Assembly: GCA_033964015.1 (NCBI GenBank)
Contig: CM066912.1
Coordinates: forward strand, 32,969,086 to 33,033,085
Reading direction: 5' to 3'
From: Scolanthus callimorphus
Taxonomy: Eukaryota; Cnidaria; Anthozoa; Actiniaria; Edwardsiidae
Length of the DNA: 64,000 bases
Shown in pieces: positions 59,001 through 64,000 of the stretch. Every line of letters starts with the position of its first letter. Position 1 is the stretch's first letter. The notes beneath the pieces were generated by a model. The model was not told where the DNA came from. It saw only the letters and a program-made list of their open reading frames with translations, and searched no databases. Made by a program: the position numbers and the translations under genes.

Positions 59001-59405
59001 CCCTTTGCAGAAGGCTAGTATTTCGGCGACATTTGCCAGCGAAAACACTGAATTTGAGTGAGATCTTTCAGAAATTTTAGCGACTCGGTTTCTCCATGCA
59101 TCTCCATGTTGGATAGCTGAGTACCCACAGGGAACCCGCGTGGGTAGCCCCAGTCTCCTTATAGGCATTTGGCAAAAAAGACAGCTTATTTTTGATATTG
59201 GTTGTTAGTGTCGTTGTTGTTAATATTAATATTCCGTTATCCTCTTGTTTCAGGTTCAGACCGAATTGTCCCTCAAATCTTAGAGTTCAACTACAACTCA
59301 GACTGTCTACGTTATTTAAAGTACTACCCCGATTTTTTCAACTTTCTCTTTAGCCTCTTCTTCTACGACGACCCCATGGGTTGGCCAATAACGCGGTTAC
59401 TCTAG
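38069..59405 (+). CDS. TTLL12: Tubulin-tyrosine ligase-like protein 12 (15 coding exons)
   Basis: Exons: 38069-38200, 39073-39182, 39661-39773, 40031-40097, 40881-41065, 46471-46610, 47433-47632, 49100-49327, 50050-50161, 50278-50429, 50861-50939, 52135-52203, 52813-52896, 58809-58857, 59254-59405. All have GT/AG borders, phases join, and the sum is 623 codons plus stop, close to the ~640 of vertebrate TTLL12. Exons 1-7 give the N-terminal SET-like half ([27 protein letters not shown]). Exons 8-15 give the TTL/ATP-grasp half: [10 protein letters not shown] (about 395-404), [19 protein letters not shown], and [11 protein letters not shown] with the metal-site Glu584 and Asn586. Family knowledge: TTLL12 acts on or binds tubulin in the cytosol and has atypical or no ligase activity. 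The 5.4-kb intron 5 and 5.9-kb intron 13 are loaded with repeats; intron 13 houses an antisense GPCR. Confidence 0.95.
40881..41065 (+). CDS. TTLL12: TTLL12 exon 5 (start least certain)
   Basis: The acceptor at 40879-40880 (ttgtccag) is the only nearby one that keeps phase with exon 4, giving MWR followed by [12 protein letters not shown]. An upstream AG at 40830-40831 has a better T tract and would add [13 protein letters not shown] residues resembling other TTLL12 proteins, but it is out of phase with exon 4 as placed. A tiny unseen exon could resolve this. The exon end (gag, gtacag) is clear. Confidence 0.65.
41316..44530. repeat. 3.2-kb giant inverted repeat in TTLL12 intron 5
   Basis: The ends 'attagtacaggaaaatggtg' and its reverse complement bracket arms of about 1.3-1.4 kb (41316-42730 and 43240-44530). 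Each arm is itself built of ~290-300-bp tandem modules, each containing 'ggagccacgccccaaaatgg' and 'atacttccag' (left near 41428, 41727, 42304, 42592; mirrored near 43525, 43812, 44117, 44403). The loop of about 500 bp contains 'catttacatttacatttcac'. TA next to CAGG at both ends might be a target duplication. No protein is encoded. Confidence 0.85.
44600..45187 (+). pseudogene. 3' fragment of a non-LTR retrotransposon RT ORF
   Basis: Two overlapping frames (to about 44942, then from 44930) show one frameshift. Together they encode the C-terminal region of an L2/CR1/Jockey-like ORF2: [29 protein letters not shown], and then [13 protein letters not shown]. There is no RT catalytic core, so the copy is strongly 5'-truncated. 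It differs from the element at 11349-14947. It sits in TTLL12 intron 5, just right of the giant inverted repeat, in the same orientation as the gene. Confidence 0.85.
45190..46066. other. TTLL12 intron 5, unassigned
   Basis: No exon was recognised. An 88-codon frame from 45544 has a hydrophobic, poorly biased composition and no splice support. 'aagtggaataaacatctttg' at about 45930 could be a polyadenylation signal of a degraded element. No LTR pair was found. Confidence 0.3.
46067..46324. mobile_element. 'cagggGCGTAGCCAG' MITE, copy 1
   Basis: Inverted ends caggggcgtagccag and ctggctacgcctctg enclose G-rich and C-rich arms (agagggggg / cccccctcccc). It is the same family as 47224-47380. A target duplication could not be confirmed. 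It lies in TTLL12 intron 5. Confidence 0.65.
46870..47057. mobile_element. MITE with 'ggattattccagctataacg' ends, copy 1
   Basis: The left end 'aatggatgattccagctgta' and the right end 'ttatagctggaataatccatt' are inverted, with a duplicated right end 'gcgcgttatagctggaat'. The interior has 'cccacaactaccagaatg' and 'gacaaatgtcccaca'. It is in TTLL12 intron 6. A second copy in opposite orientation lies at 57307-57479 in intron 13. Confidence 0.75.
47224..47380. mobile_element. 'GCGTAGCCAGG' MITE, copy 2
   Basis: The ends cagcggtgtagccagg and cctggctacgcccctg are inverted and followed inside by G and C tracts. Flanks TACAGCAG (47216-47223) and TACAGTAC (47381-47388) match at 6 of 8 bases, suggesting a decayed 8-bp hAT-type duplication. 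It is in TTLL12 intron 6, 52 bp before the exon 7 acceptor. Confidence 0.6.
48291..48393. repeat. ~100-bp near-perfect palindrome
   Basis: Arms 'ctgctagcagaggcctcttt' and its complement extend through 'tctctgcatttcgct' with a ~20-bp loop. It is in TTLL12 intron 7, next to 'aaaggctggtctacacttg', which resembles a MITE end. Confidence 0.65.
49370..49620. repeat. Degenerate tandem repeat in TTLL12 intron 8
   Basis: Repeated phrases 'cttggatggatttttttc', 'gcatggatggat' and 'gggccttggatgg' at irregular 40-60 bp spacing give an Asp/Phe/Trp-rich frame that is a repeat artefact. A (ct)n tract follows at about 49806-49825. Confidence 0.5.
49848..49965. repeat. Palindrome 'gatccttcatatatgg', intron 8
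   Basis: 'tagatccttcatatatgg' at 49848 is mirrored by 'ccatatatgaaggatcta' at about 49937-49954. A related hairpin with 'ggtacttcataaatggtaca' lies at 54979-55076, so a small foldback family is present in two TTLL12 introns. Confidence 0.55.
51124..52113. repeat. 32-bp minisatellite (about 31 copies)
   Basis: The unit is CTACTGATATTGTAATTACC + agtgttagccgg, repeated about 31 times in TTLL12 intron 11. Most copies are near-identical; variants include 7-8 copies with 'tgtattacc' (one A lost), 'agcaggct' and 'tgccagt'. The array stops about 20 bp before the exon 12 acceptor at 52134. Confidence 0.95.
52220..52700. repeat. Two palindromic repeats in TTLL12 intron 12
   Basis: The first (about 52220-52345) has arms with 'gaggtctg' and 'cagacc' words and 'gagggcatcgatgccctc'. 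The second (52553-52697) has perfect ends 'gttcgaattacgctccaat' and its complement, with inner 'tcgaggctttct' / 'agaaagcctcga'. Both are non-coding. Confidence 0.6.
53430..53990. repeat. 'cccagagctccccggctcgt' repeat cluster
   Basis: Two direct ~180-bp copies carry 'ccagagctccccggctcgtc', 'gaggctttggggacatccat' and runs of the 15-bp word 'gaccttcgctgattt'. The end 'agctctgggttcgagaatgg' is inverted to the start. The - strand frame 53427-53849 (GPQISEGPQ repeats) is produced by these runs. Related copies are at 60530-60640 and 63590-63910. It is in TTLL12 intron 13. Confidence 0.65.
53991..54975. other. TTLL12 intron 13, no gene seen
   Basis: AT-rich sequence with no exon. The pair 'gtacgtggggaacctagtg' (about 54641) and 'cctacgtggggaaccttc' (about 54820) is a short direct repeat bordering about 180 bp, possibly an element's target region. 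Confidence 0.3.
55177..56292 (-). CDS. Class A-like seven-transmembrane receptor, intronless, nested antisense in TTLL12
   Basis: The ATG at 56290-56292 (the preceding in-frame TTG is not a start) opens a 371-codon frame. Seven hydrophobic segments are visible. TM1 has VNG. TM2 has the conserved LAD. TM3 ends [11 protein letters not shown] where DRY is expected. TM4 has IWLY, TM6 has TVWPF, and TM7 has DPVVF where NPxxY is expected. The N terminus has an NWT glycosylation site; the third loop is short, with a charged helix; the tail is Pro/Thr-rich. This would be a plasma-membrane receptor, ligand unknown. The altered DRY and NPxxY suggest unusual or reduced G-protein coupling. It lies wholly inside TTLL12 intron 13 on the opposite strand. 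An intronless structure is common for cnidarian class A receptors and may reflect retroposition. Confidence 0.85.
   Translation of the reverse strand: MANWTLSELPEWKAYISMTKFSIVFLCFLAVGTVFVNGLAIFAIYKDPLKCFRSPLAIFITGILLADMATGLVVEPYFAIIYSVSHFSSATMDTEAYMRIVRSAQVISSITINASFLTLLALAISQLIALGWPQRYESWITRKTAVVGTASIWLYVVFFSLIPEMFTVDIGIFFLVDLVLHTTLLTVALVVIYIVTYFIFHRAVQQSEAGQAEDNSPAENQRAKAELEKQFIKGTFILTLLLILTVWPFTIALYIWLLRPYYSIEKLLEEQIALYMCDNILFLKFLWDPVVFIWRVPKYRQAVVTVYAGLLEMCGCVTRAGPAVSYRPQRDEGSPPPQENNDVTVVLDEGTMETAPVTRVDVKTADPSVTA
56606..56814. mobile_element. 209-bp MITE with 8-bp TSD
   Basis: Inverted ends ATACCTGCCAAC and GTTGGCAGGTAT are flanked by the perfect 8-bp repeat GTAAATGC (56598-56605 and 56815-56822). 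Several 'ctcccgg' words occur inside. An 8-bp duplication fits hAT-type transposition, though the ends are not canonical. It lies 314 bp upstream of the receptor gene's start, in its promoter region. Confidence 0.8.
57307..57479. mobile_element. MITE with 'ggattattccagctataacg' ends, copy 2 (inverted)
   Basis: The ends 'aatggacgattccagctata' and 'tatagctggaatcctccatt' match the copy at 46870-47057, but the interior ('gtgggacatttgtcgaac', 'cattctggtagttgtggg') is in reverse orientation. It is in TTLL12 intron 13. Confidence 0.75.
57559..57907. repeat. Foldback plus an extra half-arm
   Basis: Arms from 'ccgtaaccacaggggaccca' through 'gtgactcgaaaatttgtaag' to 'gcaatgaagacaaatacctc' are mirrored to about 57823. 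A third, half-arm copy (57824-57907: 'gtgagtttcgtgga' ... 'gtaac') follows directly. A hAT-like end 'caggggcggatccaggatg' lies just before, at 57495. Confidence 0.7.
57925..58258. repeat. Palindromic repeat with 'tatatag' ends
   Basis: The central hairpin 57943-58070 has arms 'ggtggcttgaagatatgagt' and its complement, and 'caatattttac' / 'gtaaaatattg'. The outer 'tatatagag' and 'ctatataat' may be the element ends. Confidence 0.55.
58277..58731. mobile_element. ~455-bp TIR element rich in 'gatcgcatg'
   Basis: The left end ctggtttccatatcatctct continues through 'cgatcgcatgaaatagtgca'. The right end mirrors it as 'tgcactatttcatgcgat' ... 'atatggaaaccag'. Internal words 'tccatataatctc' and 'cgatcgcg' are repeated many times in both orientations. 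It ends 77 bp before TTLL12 exon 14. Confidence 0.7.
58907..59013. repeat. Palindrome enclosing a 3x21-bp tandem
   Basis: The arms 'gcaaagggaagggagaggg' and its complement surround three copies of 'gaggacgcgaggtatcgtcc'. The region is GC-rich and translates on the - strand to repeated TIPRVLG. It is in TTLL12 intron 14, 50 bp after exon 14. Confidence 0.7.
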
Positions 59406-60300
59406 TGCCAACGAAAGGTTCCGGGACAAAAGGCATAGCTCCTACCACCCCACGGGCAAAGCCAGACATTAACGTTTCAAGAGGTGCCTTTGGCGCCTAA
59501 ATATAAATTCTTGTCGCCAAATAGTGATGTTTAGTCGCCATAATAGAAATCTGGTCGCCATCCTTTTCTTCCGAATTGATGCTGTTGACAGCTTATCTTT
59601 AGTAGGGCATTTTTTTAAAAACCTACAGACTGCAAAGGTTAGCCACCATTTGGCGACTAGGTTGGAATTTGTGCTCGCCAAATCAATATGGTCACAATGT
59701 CGGATCATCGGGTCCTAATGGATCGAGGACAATAAGCTATCAGCTAGTCAAAGAGTCAACCTGTCAGAACATTGTCAACTCGGCACTATGCACCTCGTTA
59801 ACTATCTATTGACTCATAGAAAACTCGAACTCGTAGTCTAGTTGTTAAATATGACATGCGCGAGTTGTCCCACATGGCTGTCGGTTACAGAAGTACACTG
59901 TAAAAGAAACAGGAGAACCTGGAGAGAAAGCGGCGAGTAGTTCGACGCGAACGCCCAAATCTCGTCCGAGTTTGTCGGCCTGAAAACTCCACGGGACTCT
60001 TGCTACACAGACTAAGCCTCTGTCGGCCTTCATTTTAAATATCAGCCTAGATACGCATCGAAACAGAGTACAATCCTTATAATAGTAAAACTGAAAAAAA
60101 AATGCGGCTATGATATTCTGAAAGCCAATTTGAGAGTGATCATCTGACGTGACTGCATGTATTGCAATAACAGGGAGGGACAGGAAACTAAAATTGGCTA
60201 AAGTTGATCATGAAGCGCAAATAATGGCCAATTGAAACTATTGCAAAATACTCAGGTGTGTTTATCCGTTTCAGTCGCGAGGAGCTCTGGCGCCTTCCGG
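59406..60300. other. TTLL12 3' UTR and downstream sequence
   Basis: After the stop at 59403-59405 no canonical AATAAA was seen close by, so the 3' end is not placed. An inverted pair ('tttggcgcctaaatataaat' / 'gccaaatcaatatgg', with 'gtcgcca' words) lies at 59490-59690. 59870-60030 resembles the arm sequence of the element at 60302-60531. Confidence 0.35.
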
Positions 60301-60301
60301 T

Positions 60302-60760
60302 CTAGCCTGATAGCAAGCGTTACCGTGTGTTTTCAGGGGAAAGAAACTCAGAGAAACGGATGAAAAGCAGCGAGAAGTTCCACGACTGACTTTTTGGCCG
60401 CTTGAAAATGGGGCGAGCGAAGGCGAGTGCAAGGACAAAAATAAACTGGCTGGTCGAACTTCTTGCCGCTTTCTCCTGATTCTCTGTGTTTCTTCACCCG
60501 AACACGAACGCTTGCTACGCAGGCTACGTCCATCCGTTTCTCGTACGCAGACCTCCCCGGCTCGTCAGCTCGCGGAGGACTGGGAACATCAATTTGAGGG
60601 CCTTCGCTGATTGGCTGATTTTGAACGCTGGGGCTGCGCAAAAAGATGTTTGTCTTGGCGGCTCTGTATCCCCAGTCTCGTTCCCAGACGTTATTTTTTG
60701 CATCTTTTGCGGTGATTTTTTCCAATCGATTTCTCTATGAAATTGCTTTGGAGGCATAGT
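60302..60760. repeat. Inverted-repeat MITE plus a 'ctccccggctcgtcagctcg' copy
   Basis: The ends 'tagcctgatagcaagcgt' (60304) and 'acgcttgctacgcaggcta' (about 60508-60526) are inverted, with shared inner 'gaagttc' and 'agaaac' words. Directly after, 60545-60620 is a copy of the 53430-53990 family ('ctccccggctcgtcagctcg', 'gggccttcgctgattggctg'). Confidence 0.6.
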
Positions 60761-61024
60761 AGGGACTGGGAATGAGTATTACACGGCGCGCAATAACCCT
60801 GTTATAACTATCCCACAAACTATCGCGCACCCTAATCGTCTGGGTACGAGACTGCTATCCCCCCTTTTCGCTTGTTTTTATGGACGTTGTCCAAAAATTA
60901 GAAAGCAAGGCAAATTCGAAGGCACACACGTAGAAAGACGGCGCATATGCGCGCACATTTTGACATTTGTCTCGCTTTCCAGCGCAACACAACACTGAAC
61001 ACACACGTAACTCTCGCGTACTTC

Positions 61025-61142
61025 AAGGCCCATCACCAACCGAGAGCGGACTCTTAGCCAATCAGAGCACCCGAAAAACAATGGATCTATTTGAAAACAA
61101 ATGAAAACGGGGCGCAAAGGGTTCCGGTTGGTGATGGGCCTT
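61025..61142. repeat. Small MITE 'aaggcccatcaccaacc'
   Basis: Inverted ends 'aaggcccatcaccaacc' and 'ggttggtgatgggcctt' are about 118 bp apart. The interior includes 'agccaatcagagcacccg'. It is non-coding. Confidence 0.65.
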
Positions 61143-61654
61143 TCACGAACAAAACACTGCCCACGACGGCGCACCACAGGAACCCCGAATAAATACACAG
61201 GAGGGCTTGCCTGTTTAGCCTTAAAATGATCCTAAATTTGAAGGAGATCAAGATAATGATAATCATAAATACACGATTATCATGAATTCACTCTCGAGAT
61301 CATGTTGAATTTCTATGCATCGTATTAAGATATCACGTGTTTTATGAATAACTCGCATTCATATGAATATAGCATTCTCTCGTCATAATATTGCTATCCA
61401 AATAATTCATTTTCTACACTACCATTTTGAACTGATCCCAAAACCGAGCTGGAAATGTCCTATTGACTAACCGTGAGTAAACTTTTAGCAGACGATAGGT
61501 TATCTTGGCGCCCCAGTGATAGCTTCAGCCGGCTCTTTTGCCTGGGGGAGGGGTGAGGAGAAGTCCTGGCTGGGGGATGTGGGGAATGCTCACGTAAGAG
61601 ATGCTTCTCCCCCGAGGCCGCCTTAATAGAATACTCAAGACTCGATAAATGGAG

Positions 61655-61662
61655 TATATAAA
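61655..61662 (+). promoter_or_regulatory. TATA box
   Basis: The sequence tatataaa, in 'ggagtatataaacgg', lies about 220 bp before the signal-peptide ATG at 61878. A transcript would start at about 61685 and have a 5' UTR of about 190 bases with no earlier in-frame ATG. Confidence 0.5.
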
Positions 61663-61877
61663 CGGAACGGCATTTTCAAATTGATGGGATAAAGAATCTA
61701 AAAGGTGCGAGGTAGAATTAGCGAACCGCGGAGAGTCAAATAAATTGAATGTCCCCCTCCCCCTGTGGTGTTATTCGCGTTAAATAGGAGTGCAAACCTC
61801 TGGGTGGAATCCCATGCGGTGCAGAGGACAAGCAGGACAAGTGTGGTAGCGTGTGGCAGATAGCTCTCGCCAGTGCA

Positions 61878-61953
61878 ATGGACTCTCGAGCCAGGATAGC
61901 GCTTCTGGTGACTTTTCTAGTGTCTTTTCTCTTCATTGGGAGTACAGGACAAG
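61878..61953 (+). CDS. First exon of a putative secreted-protein gene (signal peptide)
   Basis: The ATG in gtgcaATGGA (G at +4) opens a signal peptide: charged start MDSRAR, core IALLVTFLVSFLFI, then small residues GSTGQG. A donor 'caag, gtattt' at 61954 would end the exon in phase 1. Without splicing the frame continues to a stop at 62096. No second exon was found before the window end, so the mature protein is unknown; the rest would lie to the right. The TATA box at 61655 supports a real gene. Confidence 0.5.
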
Positions 61954-62099
61954 GTATTTACATTGTTATATGCGTGTTTTTGCTCTTTTGCTTAGATACA
62001 CAATGTAGCTCACCCCGCGAGCATGCCGCATTTCTTGATATTTCCGTCGAATTCCAATATATTTTTGCTGCTGTGAGGAAAGGTTATTATGTTTAGTGT

Positions 62100-62980
62100 G
62101 CGGAAAGGAGGGAAAAGCACGGAAAGCAGACTTCCAGTCTTAGCCCCGAATGTGCGCGCGTACGTTTGCAGCTCCGATATGTGTCCCGTACATTAGCTCA
62201 GGAATTTATGCGCGCTACATACGTAGCTACACCAGGAAACCTTTCGAATTTAATACTCTCGCACCCTATTGACTAAGTTTACTACCTAATAAAAAGTAGG
62301 CATCTCGATGCGAGTTATATTTTAAGGTTCCCTGATTTTCGTGATTTAGGGAGCGAGGAAGGTTTTGAACTTGTAATTTAGAGCGGCAGTACCTATGTGT
62401 TGGCACATCGGTAGTATGCAAATGAGCTCGAGACAATAGCTCTAACATGCGAACGTGTGAAACGGGCCTTCGAGGGCTGAATATCCGTTGCTTTTCCTTT
62501 GTTGTTTGACTTCCTTTGATCAGATTACAAGAGAACAGTGAAGAATAAACATGCTGGATTGTGGACCGCTATCTTGAATTTCAACAGTTCACATCTCAAC
62601 AGACTAAATACGCCCCTATGCGGCAAAATTATCAATTTATCTGTAATCTTTAAATTATTTGCTTCCGTACACAGATTGTGAATGAACTAAATATGAACTA
62701 AATTACACTGTAAACTAGTCGCAGGGAACACATGTGAAATGCGTAATCTTTTTGAAGTTTTTTTTTTTGTAAAAGGGTCAACATAAATAAACAAAAATAG
62801 GACCATGTCAAAACATCTGATATGAAACAGCGGAAATGAGGCCCTCCCCCCGCGTGTACCTTGTTTCCCGATATTGTTTCAGCTAGCGGCTTTTTGCATG
62901 CAGCCCCTTATTATTGGGCGATCGTTTTTGTCGCGCGCTCATATACGTGTCTTGTTTGGGCGTCAAGTCCGCTCAGTTTG
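62100..62980. other. Possible intron of the 61878 gene, nothing recognised
   Basis: No exon, element end or RNA gene could be supported in this AT-rich stretch. Confidence 0.3.
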
Positions 62981-62986
62981 GGAAAC

Positions 62987-63253
62987 CACAGGCGATCCAA
63001 GCTCTAATCATGTGGGGTACTGTGAAAGATCAATCTATTATAACATACGGCAGGGGTATTAAGAAAAAGGCACAAAAAACACCCAAAATGCAATAAAATC
63101 GCTCCAGGAGCACTTCATTTGACAACTACAACATTCCGAGGAGATCTCAAATGATTTTATTTCAATATTTACATTTATGTATAATTTTTACAGCGACAAC
63201 GTTGCATGTGTCTTTCACAGTACCCCACATGATTAGAGCTTGGATCGCCTGTG
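62987..63253. mobile_element. 267-bp MITE, intact, with 7-bp TSD
   Basis: The perfect inverted ends start CACAGGCGATCCAAGCTCTA and continue 'atcatgtggggtactgtgaaaga'. The direct repeat GGGAAAC flanks both sides (62980-62986 and 63254-63260). It is the intact relative of the element broken at 34269-37152. The interior is AT-rich and has no frame of note. Confidence 0.85.
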
Positions 63254-63579
63254 GGGAAACGCCGGTAAATACAAGGGAAAGATCGTCTTTGCTACACGCG
63301 CTTTAGTATTCACCTAATGCGCCTGCCTTGTTTGGGATTGTCCTGTCACGCTCAGCGCACACCGGGGGGCGCACCCCGTTGAGTCCCCGTCCTAAACGTG
63401 ACTGGAAACTTGAGACCCAAACAAAAGGAAAAACAAAAATAGCGCACAAAACTGAACCTGAACCTGAACTTAAGTGCGTAGGTAGAACAAAGCTAGCGCG
63501 CATAGGATTGACGATTGCCACTGAATATCTTGCTCATACATGCATGCCTCGATCAATGTTGTAAAATAATCCGCGGCGT

Positions 63580-63910
63580 TCTCACTGATTCTCGCACCGA
63601 GAGCTCCCCTGCTCGTCACCTCGCCGGGGTGGCTCTGGTGACAGCCATTTGAGGGGCATGTTGGGTGATTTTAAACGTTTGGGCATGCGCCGAATGTTCT
63701 TTCTCTCGCGGTCTCTGTATCAAATATCGCGCATTATTCTCGAACCCAGAGCTCTTCGGCTTGTCACCTTGCGGTGGAGGCTCTGAAGACGGTCATTGAC
63801 GCATGCGCGAGATTGATACAGAGCCGTAGAGAGAAACAACTTTCTGCGCATGCCTAAGAGTCTGCGCAGACGAACCGGGGAGCTCTGGGTACGAGAATGG
63901 CTGTGAGCGA
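63580..63910. repeat. 'ttctcgaacccagagctc' MITE cluster
   Basis: 63727-63902 has inverted ends 'ttctcgaacccagagctctt' and 'gagctctgggtacgagaa', with 'gcgcatgc' words. 63590-63700 is a second, partial copy ('gagctcccctgctcgtcacc'). Both belong to the family at 53430-53990. Confidence 0.65.
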
Positions 63911-64000
63911 AACTGGAAATACTTTTCTGACCGAAATGATTTGCGAGGATGGAAACAGCTGCATGGTCACTAAAACGAATTGGTGATTATCATGAAATCT

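Overview
The window is nuclear DNA of an animal: split genes with GT/AG introns, non-LTR retrotransposons, dense small inverted-repeat (MITE-like) elements and minisatellites. There is no operon structure. The combination of repeat style, an intronless divergent class A GPCR and L2/RTE-type retroelements fits an anthozoan cnidarian (coral or sea anemone). That assignment is an inference, not a database match.

The clearest gene is a complete TTLL12 orthologue on the + strand, from ATG 38069 to stop 59405. I resolved 15 coding exons; their reading phases join exactly and give 623 codons. Its introns carry a 3.2-kb giant inverted repeat, a truncated non-LTR RT fragment, a 32-bp minisatellite ending next to an acceptor, and many MITEs. 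Intron 13 also holds an intronless antisense gene for a seven-transmembrane receptor (55177-56292, - strand).

On the left, on the - strand, is a probable secreted-protein gene. It has a signal-peptide exon (26468-26605), exon 2 (25506-25719) and exon 3 (17475-17665), all joining in phase, and a possible terminal exon at 5341-5661. Its introns contain most of the mobile DNA in the left half. At the right edge, a TATA box and a signal-peptide exon (61878-61953, + strand) suggest the start of another secreted-protein gene that would run off the window.

The rest is layered mobile DNA. At 9.6-16.9 kb a ~128-bp satellite, each unit with a double-CRE palindrome, is split by a 5.67-kb terminal-inverted-repeat element. 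That element carries an L2/CR1-like retrotransposon and a ~510-bp foldback. At 28.5-33.9 kb is a ~400-bp tandem repeat broken by later insertions. At 34.3-37.0 kb a 5'-truncated RTE-like retrotransposon sits inside a MITE whose intact relative lies at 62987-63253. Target-site duplications could be read directly for many elements (9, 3, TTA, TTAA, TA, 6, 7, 8 and 10 bp), so several insertion orders can be reconstructed.
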